From an uncultured Gammaproteobacteria bacterium (GTDB taxonomy: Bacteria; Pseudomonadota; Gammaproteobacteria; SZUA-140): a stretch of 50,059 nucleotides of DNA. Below are positions 36,362-45,052 of this stretch, in pieces (the first letter of the stretch is position 1; the number at the start of each line of letters is the position of its first letter). A program made the position numbers and the translations under genes. The DNA lies in NCBI GenBank assembly GCA_945787155.1, contig CALZHD010000005.1, positions 1-50,059 on the forward strand. Reading direction: 5' to 3'. The notes beneath the pieces were generated by a model that was not told where the DNA came from, did not search any database, and saw only the letters and a list, made by a program, of their open reading frames with translations.

Positions 36362-38842
36362 ATGAAGCTTCGTACGAAAATAGCACTACTGCTGGTACCG
36401 CTAATCGTTTCTCCCCTGTTTACCGTCGGCTGGTTTGCCTATAGTGAACTATGGGAGACCTCAGAACAGGCAATGTTCAATGAAATGCGCACCGCTCTAG
36501 AGCAGCTTGACACCCAAATGGACACGGAGGTTAAAACAGCAGTGTCAAATATAGAGTTGCTCGCCAAGAATACTCTGGTAAAAAAGTTCGTGCTTACTCG
36601 CGATGAATCGCAACGCTACACGCTCATGCTATCCCCCCTGCTACGGGTTTTCCAAAGTTACCAGGAAGCGTTTCCGGAGTATTATGAAATCCGCATTCTA
36701 CAACCAGATGGTTACGAGGACGCACGCCAGACAAGCTACGAAATGGACAATGTGACGGATGAAGAACAAGACACGCCACTATTCAAAGCCATGATTGCAG
36801 CAGACGACCAGACCACCACTATGATCTTCAATAATCCGGACAATAACAAAATCTCACTACACATAGGCAAGCCGCTTTTCTTGCGCGATCCCGCGCTGGA
36901 TCCGATCAGAGCTCCACCCAAACTGCGCGGATACCTGTCACTGACAATCGAGATTCAAAAGCTAGAAGAACAGATCCACAATGACAAGATCAGGCAAACA
37001 GGATATCTCCTGGCCACCGACGCAAATGGCAAGGTACTGTTTCACCAGGATCCTGCACAGATTGGAACCAGCATCGACCCCGCTATTCTGAAAACGGCAG
37101 ACATTGGCAATTTTAACAATGCTCGCATGAGAACCCTCTTCGAAAACAAGAGCACCTATATAGCAGGTGCCAAATTACATCCCAACCTGCTCCTGTTTTC
37201 AGTTCTACCAGAAGAGGAGCTACTCACGAACAGCCGCAGACTCGGACTGCTGATCGCTGTTATCACGCTATTCACCATCATTATTACCATCGCCTGTCTG
37301 TTTATGGCGCTCGAATACATGGTCATCAGACCCATCCAGCAGTTACGAGATGTTTCAACGAAAATCGGTCATGGTCTCTGGGATATCACATGCAGCGTAT
37401 CGTCACAGGATGAACTTGGCGATCTCGCAACCGCCGTGGAAGAAATGGCATCGAACCTGAAAAATTCGGACGAACAGATCCGTCGCCTTGCCTACCATGA
37501 CAGCCTGACCGGACTACCGAACCGTGTCATGTTCACGGACTTCCTCAACCACTCAATCGCCTCCGCAAAGCGCAATAATGAACAACTCGCACTACTGTTC
37601 ATGGACATTGATGACTTCAAACGCATCAATGATTCCCTCGGACATCAGTCAGGTGACGCTCTGCTTCAGAAAATTTCGGAGCGCCTGGCAAATACACTAC
37701 GCACGGAGGATTGCATTGCACGACCTACTGAATCAGACAAACAGGATGATTTACTGTCCAGATTAGGCGGTGACGAATTCGTTATCCTGCTGCCTGAAAT
37801 CGCTGACATCCATTCCCCAGGCAAGGTTGCCCATCGCCTGATCAATACCATATCAAAGCCGATTATGATCGGTGAACATGAATGTTATGTTGGCGCCAGT
37901 ATCGGTATCACGCTCTATCCAGACGATGGCACCACCTCAGAGGAACTGACCAAGAACGCCGATATCGCAATGTACTATGCCAAAGATCAAGGGAAAAACA
38001 ACTTCCACTATTATACGGAAGCCATGAACGTGGCAACCACGGAACGGATTCTCCTCGAGAGCAGGCTGCGCAAGGCACTTGAGGATGATAATTTTCTCCT
38101 GCACTACCAGCCACAGGTAGATGCCATTAGCGGTGAAGTTGTCGGCCTGGAGGCACTGATACGCTGGCAGGATCCGGAACGTGGCATGATCGAGCCCCAT
38201 GTTTTCATCCCGGTTGCTGAGGAATCTGGCCTGATCCTGCCCATCGGCGAGTGGGTTCTACAGGAGGCCTGTAGGCAGGCGCAGGAATGGCAAAAAGCAG
38301 GACACCCTGCCATTATCATCTCCGTCAACATATCCAGTATCCAGTTTTCCAGGCAGGATATCGCCGCGCTCATCCGCCATGCCCTCAAGAAAAGCCAGCT
38401 AGCCCCACACTGCCTTGAGATCGAAATCACGGAAAGCGCTATTATGTCAGACTCGGAAAGTGCCATAGCAGCACTAACAGAAATCAAAACGCTCGGCGTT
38501 AGCATTGCACTCGACGATTTTGGCACTGGTTATTCATCGCTGAGTCACCTGCGACGCTTCCCCATCGATACACTAAAAATAGATCGCAGCTTTATCATCG
38601 ACATTGACAGCAACCACGAAGATGCAGAAATCGTAGCGGCGATTATCTCCATGGCCCATACATTGAAACTTCGCGTCGTCATAGAGGGGGTAGAAACCAA
38701 CGAGCAATTACGTGTCGTTGCAGACAAAAAAGGCGATGTCATCCAGGGCTACCTGTTCAGCCGCCCTCTCCCAGCCAGTGAAGTCGCCGCCGTGTTGGCG
38801 AAGCGCTACCTGAAATCGCCTGATAACCTCGTCCTATCCTAA
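36362..38842 (+). CDS. MbaA-like CACHE-HAMP-GGDEF-EAL c-di-GMP enzyme
   Basis: This 826-residue inner-membrane protein has TM1 (about 7-28), a periplasmic dCACHE-like sensor (about 30-290), TM2 (about 294-317), HAMP (about 318-370), GGDEF (about 375-540; SRLGGDEF at 467-473) and EAL (about 560-815). GGDEF is intact. The EAL domain keeps EALIRW (597), NISSIQF, EITES, DDFGTGYSSL, KIDRSF and EGVET, so phosphodiesterase activity is likely. The I-site RTED (447-450) is 18 residues from GGDEF instead of five, due to an insertion (PTESDKQDDLLSR). Directly downstream of a PotD-like gene, this fits NspS-MbaA, where the periplasmic binding protein reports polyamine to MbaA and changes biofilm formation. 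Whether that holds here is inference. Confidence 0.9.
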   Translation: MKLRTKIALLLVPLIVSPLFTVGWFAYSELWETSEQAMFNEMRTALEQLDTQMDTEVKTAVSNIELLAKNTLVKKFVLTRDESQRYTLMLSPLLRVFQSYQEAFPEYYEIRILQPDGYEDARQTSYEMDNVTDEEQDTPLFKAMIAADDQTTTMIFNNPDNNKISLHIGKPLFLRDPALDPIRAPPKLRGYLSLTIEIQKLEEQIHNDKIRQTGYLLATDANGKVLFHQDPAQIGTSIDPAILKTADIGNFNNARMRTLFENKSTYIAGAKLHPNLLLFSVLPEEELLTNSRRLGLLIAVITLFTIIITIACLFMALEYMVIRPIQQLRDVSTKIGHGLWDITCSVSSQDELGDLATAVEEMASNLKNSDEQIRRLAYHDSLTGLPNRVMFTDFLNHSIASAKRNNEQLALLFMDIDDFKRINDSLGHQSGDALLQKISERLANTLRTEDCIARPTESDKQDDLLSRLGGDEFVILLPEIADIHSPGKVAHRLINTISKPIMIGEHECYVGASIGITLYPDDGTTSEELTKNADIAMYYAKDQGKNNFHYYTEAMNVATTERILLESRLRKALEDDNFLLHYQPQVDAISGEVVGLEALIRWQDPERGMIEPHVFIPVAEESGLILPIGEWVLQEACRQAQEWQKAGHPAIIISVNISSIQFSRQDIAALIRHALKKSQLAPHCLEIEITESAIMSDSESAIAALTEIKTLGVSIALDDFGTGYSSLSHLRRFPIDTLKIDRSFIIDIDSNHEDAEIVAAIISMAHTLKLRVVIEGVETNEQLRVVADKKGDVIQGYLFSRPLPASEVAAVLAKRYLKSPDNLVLS

Positions 38843-38984
38843 GGTTGCCAGTCAGTACCACAGGCGGGTAGTTAGTCAGAAGCCAATCACAAGACACAGA
38901 CGCCAGCTTTTTTATGCTGCCTCCAAATGCCTTCCCCCATGATGCGTACAAGCAATCCATGACGCTGCCTCGATCGATTCACCA

Positions 38985-39134
38985 TTAATTCAGCAACGCC
39001 GGCCTGATCATCCAGTCAATCTGCCACTGCGTGGCACCGTTATCTTCCAGGCAAACAATACTCCCCGACTGGAAGGCAATAATGGGCCGATTGACATCCT
39101 CAATCAGCAGATGTGAAACCAGCCTGGCCATAAA
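38985..39134 (-). pseudogene. Truncated copy of the sixA 3' end
   Basis: These bases match the last 150 bases or so of the intact sixA gene at 41940 with about 94% identity by eye. They encode the same C-terminus (the PIIAFQ, GATQW and RPALLN segments) with a few amino-acid changes and a TAA stop. The match ends abruptly at ggccataaa. The similarity on the other side of the stop continues for roughly 40 more bases, weaker and with gaps. With the other copy, it brackets the lipase-aminotransferase segment. Confidence 0.85.
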
Positions 39135-39259
39135 AAGTAAAACGGTAAAACGGTGACGCTACCCTTTTCTCACAGGGCTTGAAACCACAAACAACAAAGC
39201 ATCAACCGAATTTCTCTTCGTTAACTGGACACATTCACTTCCCAATTACTTCCACAACC

Positions 39260-40276
39260 TCATTGCGGTAAAGACGTTAAAAGAACCTCGGCAGCATCAT
39301 GTGCCATGATCTTATGAACTTCCCTGGTTGGATGTAAGCCATCCCAAAACAAATAGGTATCAGGTTTTTTGCATCTGTAGGGAACAACATTCGGCGTTAC
39401 ACAGGGAACATCAGTAACTTCTATCCCATAATTTTCAGGATTGTCGATAATTGTATTAAGCAGTGCATTCACATCAAAAATCCGTACATCCATATATGAA
39501 TTCAACTCTCCTTGAAGAACGAGCAGTTGAAAATTAAATACATTCGTCAAATCAGTTGCAGCCGTCGCCACGCCCGGAAACATGCCGTCCAGAATTTGTA
39601 CAGCAGGCGTTTGGCCAATATCAGGTACATTCATTAACAGAAAATGTCGAGCACCCTGGTTATAAAGTGTTCCAATAGCGGTACCAATATTAGCAATAGC
39701 ACCGGCGATGATAGATGAAGGGTCACCAGGTAATCCTACTAGTGCATCGCGCAGGTCATTACCACCGAACTCAAAAATAAACAACGTGTCAGCCGACACC
39801 TCTGGAAAACCTGCAAGGTATGCTCCAAGCTGATCTGACAAATTCATGCGACAGGGGTAATCATTTGCCCTTGCGCCTCCGACAGCATAATTGCGGGCTT
39901 CCATACCACTATTTCTCAATGCGGGACGCGTAAATCCTGCCAGTCCCTTGCTGCGTGCCAGTTGCTCCACCCAGGTTGCACCATTGCTGACATGATGGCC
40001 ACCTGTCGCATAGCTTCCATCCGGTATGTAAAAATCATCCAATGCATCATAAGGAGGAACATTCATCGGCGTACCCAGTCCGCAAGTTTCATCAAAACCA
40101 AAACGTGACGGATCTGACAGCACCACAAAAGCATTACCGGAGTCACTCAAACTACCACCTAAAACGACAATACCATCGTAAGGTTTCTGTTGCGCATGTG
40201 ATGTCGATGTAACGAATATGCTCAATGAGAATAAAACCAGCATACAAAGTGTTCTAAAGTATTTTATTAACATCAT
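39260..40276 (-). CDS. Exported SGNH/GDSL-type lipase or esterase
   Basis: This 338-residue protein has a signal peptide (about 1-28, ending TSTSHA) and a GDSL hydrolase domain. Block I is LGGSLSDSGNAF (nucleophile Ser42; the usual Asp of GDSL is Gly here), block III is EFGGNDLRDAL, and block V is WDGLHPTREVHKIMA with the catalytic Asp and His. The family includes thermolabile haemolysin/PlaA-like phospholipases and esterases. There is no autotransporter domain, so the enzyme is likely periplasmic or secreted by another route. It lies in a segment bracketed by sixA-end repeats. Confidence 0.88.
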   Translation of the reverse strand: MMLIKYFRTLCMLVLFSLSIFVTSTSHAQQKPYDGIVVLGGSLSDSGNAFVVLSDPSRFGFDETCGLGTPMNVPPYDALDDFYIPDGSYATGGHHVSNGATWVEQLARSKGLAGFTRPALRNSGMEARNYAVGGARANDYPCRMNLSDQLGAYLAGFPEVSADTLFIFEFGGNDLRDALVGLPGDPSSIIAGAIANIGTAIGTLYNQGARHFLLMNVPDIGQTPAVQILDGMFPGVATAATDLTNVFNFQLLVLQGELNSYMDVRIFDVNALLNTIIDNPENYGIEVTDVPCVTPNVVPYRCKKPDTYLFWDGLHPTREVHKIMAHDAAEVLLTSLPQ

Positions 40277-40560
40277 AAATTTCTCCTCAACTTGTTATCA
40301 GCCTGGCAATTCGAACACCAATAGTAAACGTAATCTATAACGAACACTAGCTCATGTGAAAATGGAGAGAAGGTCTTCCCCCAGCTGTGCGGCGATGTTT
40401 TTTTATTGGTGACTACCAATAGAGATTCGGGTTTAGGGCATTAAGATTAATTGAGCAATTGGGGATTAGCACCGATCACCTACCCCCATTGTGAATTAAA
40501 TAAGATAAACTCTATGCTTGTTTCAGAAACTTACATCGATGGATAGCTAGCAACGAACCA

Positions 40561-41757
40561 ATGAATAATCACAATAACGCAGTAGCCTCGTGGGTCTCGC
40601 ACAACGTTTCCCACATCGCCCTCTCAGCCATCAAAGAGATGGCAATGTTAAGCGCCAAGGTCGAAGAGACTGCCTCACTGGCGTGGGGGCTACCCTCTTT
40701 TAGAACGCCAGCCTACATACGAGAGGCGGTGGCAGAAGCGCTGACCAACGATCCCGATGCTGGGAAATATGCACTACCCAACGGACTCCCGGAACTGCGG
40801 CAACTGGTGGCCGACAGACATTATCGTGAAACTGGTGTAGCAGTGAATTCAGATGAGAACGTACTGATCACCGCTGGCAACATGCAGGGACTGAACACCT
40901 TGTTTCACGTCATTATCGATGCTGGTGATGAGGTCATCGTCACTGACCCGGGATTCGCTTCTCACTTTCAACAAATCAGACTTTGTGGTGGAAAACCCGT
41001 TTTCTGGCCGTTGCAGGAAAAACAGGGATGGAGCCTCGACATCGAAAATCTGCCTGGCCTTATCAGCGAGCGCACCAAAGCGATCGTACTGGTCTCCCCA
41101 TCTAATCCAACGGGAAAGATCTTTACCAAAGAGGAGCTATTACATGTAGGCGCGATCGCCAAAGAAAAAAAACTGCTGCTACTTATCGATGACCCCTATA
41201 GCAACTACACCTACGAAAACCAGGCAAAATACTTTAATCTGGCCTCGCAAAAAGAGTTTGTGAAAAACACCGTCTACTTTTTTACCTTCTCCAAATCCTA
41301 TGCGATGAGTGGTTGGCGATTAGGCTATATGATTCTGCCGTCACACCTTAAAAAAGAGGCGCTGAAAGTCCATGATGCGACGATGATCTGTACCCCGCGC
41401 ATCTCTCAAATCGCTGGTATTGCAGCACTAAAGGGCGAGCCCAAACATCTAAAAACATTCGAACAGACATTGGCCAGGCGACGGGGGTTGATTCAACAGA
41501 GGCTCGACCGCGTCAGCCATGTGTTCGAATACAGTCCTCCTGAAGGCGCATATTACCTCTTTCCGAAAATCAGGGTTCCACATGAAAACGCTTATGAGTT
41601 TTCTCTCAATCTGCTGAAAGAAGCAAAAGTCACCGTCACCCCGGGAAGCGCCTTTGGCCCATCAGGCGAACACCATGTCAGGATGGCCTATTGTGTAGAG
41701 GAAGATACGATCAATAAGGCATTTGACCGTATTGAGAAATATTTTGGCGCTGGTTGA
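40561..41757 (+). CDS. PLP-dependent aminotransferase, class I/II
   Basis: This 398-residue fold-type I aminotransferase has the SNPTG loop (181-185), the Asp-Pro-Tyr segment LIDDPYSNY and the PLP Lys in FSKSYAMSGWRLGY (Lys245), followed by Arg. AspC/AlaT-like proteins share these. The substrate cannot be assigned. The start at 40561 lies a few bases after an acgaa stretch without a strong Shine-Dalgarno. A clear intrinsic terminator follows at 41845. It lies inside the repeat-bracketed segment together with the divergent lipase gene. Confidence 0.9.
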   Translation: MNNHNNAVASWVSHNVSHIALSAIKEMAMLSAKVEETASLAWGLPSFRTPAYIREAVAEALTNDPDAGKYALPNGLPELRQLVADRHYRETGVAVNSDENVLITAGNMQGLNTLFHVIIDAGDEVIVTDPGFASHFQQIRLCGGKPVFWPLQEKQGWSLDIENLPGLISERTKAIVLVSPSNPTGKIFTKEELLHVGAIAKEKKLLLLIDDPYSNYTYENQAKYFNLASQKEFVKNTVYFFTFSKSYAMSGWRLGYMILPSHLKKEALKVHDATMICTPRISQIAGIAALKGEPKHLKTFEQTLARRRGLIQQRLDRVSHVFEYSPPEGAYYLFPKIRVPHENAYEFSLNLLKEAKVTVTPGSAFGPSGEHHVRMAYCVEEDTINKAFDRIEKYFGAG

Positions 41758-41844
41758 ATTGGCAATAGGTGGATTCACGTTGCCCAGCGAAGGCCCGGGT
41801 CGCCCATTAGCCAGCCCCTGTCAAACGGCAATAACTAAACGTAA

Positions 41845-41868
41845 GCACCTATAATAGGTGCCTTTTTT
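41845..41868 (+). terminator. Intrinsic terminator of the aminotransferase gene
   Basis: A 7-bp stem gcaccta/taggtgc with a three-base loop is followed by a T run (ccttttttac). It begins about 90 bases after the aminotransferase stop. Confidence 0.8.
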
Positions 41869-41883
41869 ACACTCATCATTACC

Positions 41884-42099
41884 ATGATGGAGTGAATGTA
41901 TCGCAACAGGCCATCAATGACACTGACCCCATCGATTCATCAATTCAGCAACGCCGGCCTGATCATCCAGTCAAGCTGCCACTGCGTGGCACCATTATGC
42001 TCCAGGCAAACAACACTCCCCGGCTGGAAGGCAATAATGGGTCGATTGACATCCTCAATCAGCAGATGTGAGACCAGCCTGGCCATAAATGGTAGGTGA
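41884..42099. repeat. Direct repeat partner of 38930-39134 (sixA end plus spacer)
   Basis: The last part of sixA and about 50 bases beyond its stop are repeated at 38930-39134. The spacer part, read on minus, encodes IDGVSVIDGLLRYI, which resembles the DUF808 segment [11 protein letters not shown] at 32.0 kb and a third variant at 42.57 kb. It is a member of an interspersed repeat set rather than an isolated duplication. Confidence 0.65.
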
Positions 42100-42404
42100 C
42101 CGACCATGAGCGTATCCTCACTCCAGCTTTCACTTTGCCAATCAAATGCCTCGGGGTTGTCATTGGGATTGATCAGGTCACTGACCTCCACTGTCACGCC
42201 GGGGGCAATCGCTTTCGCCAGAGACTCTGCCGTCTGCTGGGCGCGGAGTTTGCCACTGTGGATCACCCTGGCAACCTGAATATCCGCCTGCTTAAGGAAC
42301 GTGGCAAGCCGTGCAACATCCATACTGCCCTGTGCGGTCAAAGGGCGCTCGGGGTCGACTTCTTTAGCACATGCCTTACCATGTTGTACGAGATAAAGTT
42401 TCAT
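41940..42404 (-). CDS. sixA: SixA-like phosphohistidine phosphatase
   Basis: This 154-residue histidine phosphatase superfamily protein is like SixA, which dephosphorylates histidine-phosphotransfer domains. It begins MKLYLVQHGKA; the usual RHG is QHG here. It keeps DPERPLTAQG, VIHSGKLRAQQTAES with the second catalytic Arg, and MVGHLPFMARLVSHLL with the catalytic His. QHG variants are common in the SixA-like subfamily. The start at 42404 is preferred over a GTG at 42413 because aggggg lies at the right distance. Its last 150 bases have a partial copy at 38985. No sensor kinase adjoins it. Confidence 0.85.
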   Translation of the reverse strand: MKLYLVQHGKACAKEVDPERPLTAQGSMDVARLATFLKQADIQVARVIHSGKLRAQQTAESLAKAIAPGVTVEVSDLINPNDNPEAFDWQSESWSEDTLMVGHLPFMARLVSHLLIEDVNRPIIAFQPGSVVCLEHNGATQWQLDWMIRPALLN

Positions 42405-42547
42405 CTGTAGCACCCCCTGGAAAAATATCAGTAAATTTTAAAACAACTGCATCGGTACTTAATCAGAGGTTGATTAATATAAAGGTTTCATAACACATTA
42501 GAAACCAGTGACACTAAGCCTGTCTATTAAAGCACAGGCCAGCGAGC

Positions 42548-42707
42548 GTCATGTAAGAGTGAGTGTATCGCGATAGGCGATCAAAAACACTCACCCTCTC
42601 GATTTCCCCCTGCTTAAAAAAACAGATGTAGCCTGGGTTGAGCTGATAGCGAAACCCAGGAGGGGGCTTTTTTTATAATGTTGTATTTGTATATCATGGG
42701 GTTGCGC
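42548..42707. repeat. Interspersed hairpin repeat, copy 2, with flanking palindrome
   Basis: Bases 42606-42707 repeat 32053-32151 at about 90% identity by eye and contain cctgggtt/aacccagg followed by agggggcttttttt, a strong plus-strand terminator shape. Just before it, 42558-42593 forms a second hairpin (gtgagtgt...acactcac) that on minus reads VSVFDRLSRY, again resembling the DUF808 spacer. Unit order is the same as in copy 1. Confidence 0.75.
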
Positions 42708-42718
42708 GGGTCTGATAA

Positions 42719-43303
42719 TCATATAGCCAGCTCCCGAGCCTGCTCATCCAACCAGGCCACTACATGCGCAGTTATCTCGTCAACATCACGGTAGCGGCGT
42801 AACGTGACCACATCAGGATAATTCATTGCCAACTGCATAACATTATGAATGTTATGCCCCGCATGGCGATGATCAGGATTATAAAAACCAAGCACAGGTT
42901 TCCCCAAATGAATAAAGCGCATCACATTCACACCAGAACCAAAGCCAGCCTCATCAAAACCGAAAATGGCGACCTTAGCCGCCGCCTGAAAACCAAGATC
43001 TCGCTCAAGAAAAAAAGCAGTGACTAACTCATCCTCATTTTCAAATCTGTTGTTATTTTCAAGCTGCCAAGATGGCCAGTCTTTATCGTAATATTCAATA
43101 GGATCACACACCATGCGCGAAAACTCATCAACAGGTATCTCTGGAAATTGTTTTCGATAATAATGATAGCGGGTGTCAAAACCCAGGCCACTCGATTGCA
43201 ACACCGCCATCACCGTCATCTTAAAACGCCACGTCGCATCGGTGGCATGCATGCCTTTTCCGCTCACGTAACAGGGGATCATAGAATTGGTATTAATGGT
43301 CAT
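42719..43303 (-). CDS. Hypothetical protein with Rossmann-like C-terminal half
   Basis: This 194-residue protein is not recognised by name. The C-terminal half has a pattern KVAIFGFDEAGFGSGVNV, then RFIHLGKPVLGFYNPD, which resembles nucleoside 2-deoxyribosyltransferase/TIR-like folds where Gly and Glu line a nucleotide pocket. The N-terminal half carries the YHYYRKQFPEIPVDEFSRM stretch. No signal peptide is present. It lies between a repeat copy and the DUF445 gene on the same strand, 15 bases downstream of the repeat end. Confidence 0.6.
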   Translation of the reverse strand: MTINTNSMIPCYVSGKGMHATDATWRFKMTVMAVLQSSGLGFDTRYHYYRKQFPEIPVDEFSRMVCDPIEYYDKDWPSWQLENNNRFENEDELVTAFFLERDLGFQAAAKVAIFGFDEAGFGSGVNVMRFIHLGKPVLGFYNPDHRHAGHNIHNVMQLAMNYPDVVTLRRYRDVDEITAHVVAWLDEQARELAI

Positions 43304-43356
43304 ATGCTTAAAATAGTTTCGTCATTAAGTTTTACGCCAACTTGCTGCAACAATAT

Positions 43357-44070
43357 TTATAAAACAATCACTGCCGACAGCACGCCAATCAGGCCACCAA
43401 ATACACCACCCCAAACCACTAACCAACCGAGATGTTGTTTGATCATCTGTTGCACCATCTCTTTGACCAGTTGTGGGGTAAGCTCCTCCAGCCGCGCATC
43501 GATGATCTCGGCAACCTTGGCGCGAATGTCGGCCATCACCGCAGGCTGATCGATCTCGTCCTGTAGCAGTTGATGAAAATCATCTTTTTCAGTGATCTCC
43601 ACCATCGACGCCTTCATGCTGATGATAAAGGGTTCTTTTAACGGTGTTAAGGCATCGGCACCGCCAAACATCCCCAGCATACCGCCAAACGAAGAGTTCA
43701 TAATCACCTCCACCAGCTTATCAAACGACGGCGAGAGATCGACCTTTTCAATCACAGGGCCGATTTGAAATGTCGGCTTCACCGAACCGCCCGCACCGCC
43801 AGAGACAAAACGGTCGATATTTTCCTGAGTAAAGAACTGCTCCATCATCAGGGTTTTGATCGCCGTCTTAAACGCCTCAAAACGCGCCGGGATCACCCCC
43901 GATCCTACCAGTCCCGGTACTTTTTCAAACAGCATGTGCACCGCCAGCCAGTTGGTTAACGCGCCGGAAAGTGCAAACAGACCGACCATCACCATCACGT
44001 CGTTGTGCACTTCCAGACCCAGGCCAAGCACAGACCCGGCAATCAGGTTAGTTAAAATACTTTTATTCAT
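43357..44070 (-). CDS. DUF445 family membrane protein
   Basis: This 237-residue protein starts with a helix (LTNLIAGSVLGLGLEV) and has the DUF445 signature GALTNWLAVHMLFEKVPGLVGSGVIPARFEAFK. A second helix lies at the C-terminus (LGWLVVWGGVFGGLIGVLSAVIVL). The middle is a long soluble helical part with a Gly-rich FGGMLGMFGGAD segment. Proteins of the YheB/DUF445 family are inner-membrane proteins of unknown role. Confidence 0.8.
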   Translation of the reverse strand: MNKSILTNLIAGSVLGLGLEVHNDVMVMVGLFALSGALTNWLAVHMLFEKVPGLVGSGVIPARFEAFKTAIKTLMMEQFFTQENIDRFVSGGAGGSVKPTFQIGPVIEKVDLSPSFDKLVEVIMNSSFGGMLGMFGGADALTPLKEPFIISMKASMVEITEKDDFHQLLQDEIDQPAVMADIRAKVAEIIDARLEELTPQLVKEMVQQMIKQHLGWLVVWGGVFGGLIGVLSAVIVL

Positions 44071-44609
44071 TCAATCACGTCACTTTTAATCACAAAACAG
44101 CGGGCAGCCATTATCCTTGAATCATCGCTCGTTGGGTAGATTTCGGTGCAGGCGTTGATTCTTGAGGAATTGCGGCAGTGGTAACAAAGGGTAACGTCCC
44201 GAATGGCATTTTCCTTCAATCCTTAAAGGTGTGTTTTTATCCCTAAAGCAGGCCTTTTAAGGCCTGTTTATGCCTTTATTTTAGACCTTTATGCTTTTCA
44301 TTCAAGGAGTTGTTTAGGTCCGACCCGCTATTACCTGTGCAGTACATCCTTTACCTGGCAATCCACCCTGATGATGCAGTAGAGAAACCAGGCACACCTC
44401 CACTCATTACTTCCTAATACTCATTATAGAGACTACAATAGCAACATTGGCACGTTCATCGCGGTGTTCAGATGTCACGCTTTATGAACAGCGTATCGCG
44501 GGTAAACGTCGCTACTATGCATGGTCTGCGATGTTTTGAAATAGTGGTGCTGCCAAGCAACACGAAAGTGGTTACTGGAAGCGCCTTACGAGCAAACAGG
44601 AGGTGTGCT
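44071..44609. other. Gap between DUF445 and the DUF4870-like gene
   Basis: Apart from the transposon-end relic (44210-44330) and its short minus ORF I see nothing coding here. The part from 44331 to 44609 holds the upstream region of the following membrane-protein gene. Its Shine-Dalgarno aggaggt is at 44598-44604. Confidence 0.4.
44210..44330. repeat. Second copy of the RAYT element end (no transposase)
   Basis: This stretch aligns with 45875-45990 upstream of the transposase: ccttcaatcctt/cttcactcctt, a ggcc..ttaaggcc palindrome, tttatttt, and the end aaggagttg..ttnggtccgaccc. The end motif ggtccgaccc is at 44317-44326. Read on minus it leads into a 32-codon ORF (44209 to 44111, MPFGTLPFVTT...) whose start codon context matches that of the transposase, but the rest is not transposase. 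It looks like a relic or non-autonomous end. Confidence 0.65.
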
Positions 44610-44990
44610 ATGCAATTAACATTAACCGATTTCAACGAACATAAGAACGCTCAAAAACTCATTCTCTGGTTAAGCTATGGGCTGCACGTATTGTTCTTAA
44701 CCGCACCCATAGGATTTGGAATTAATCTGCTCAAGAAACGTGAGTATAAACCGTTGCTGTCTATATCAGAGGGAGAGGAAGCGGAGTTGCTGAATTATGC
44801 GGCCAGCCACCACCAGTGGTTGTGTACGACATTCCTGGTTACGTTGATATTTATGATGATTTCCGCGGGTACCTGGTATTACGGAGTCGGGATCGTAGTC
44901 GCAGTGGGAACGGCGATATGGTGGATATACCGGATTGGTCGGGGAATCATAGGCCTGGCGGAACACAAAACGATGCCATCGTGGAGCTGA
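44610..44990 (+). CDS. DUF4870-like membrane protein
   Basis: This 126-residue protein starts at 44610 with a strong aggaggt upstream; a longer ORF from 44472 is rejected. It has helices at about 18-37 and two further ones at about 70-105. The C-terminal YRIGRGIIGLAEHKTMP resembles the end of DUF4870-type small membrane proteins (WRIxRGxxxLxxxKPM). Function is unknown. It lies between a transposon-end relic and the intact RAYT element. Confidence 0.75.
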   Translation: MQLTLTDFNEHKNAQKLILWLSYGLHVLFLTAPIGFGINLLKKREYKPLLSISEGEEAELLNYAASHHQWLCTTFLVTLIFMMISAGTWYYGVGIVVAVGTAIWWIYRIGRGIIGLAEHKTMPSWS

Positions 44991-45052
44991 ACGGCCGCCG
45001 AAGAAAAACAGTCTACCTAAAAATTGCGTTGAGGTTTTTAGCCTGGAAGGCC

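Noticed and set aside
41788-41802. Shared gaaggcccgggtcg with 45045-45058 as a transposon end
   Set aside because: A single short match with no partner end or transposase nearby; could be a REP fragment, but the evidence is too thin.
44472-44609. Longer N-terminus of the DUF4870-like protein
   Set aside because: The strong aggaggt before the ATG at 44610 and lack of homology upstream make the shorter start better.
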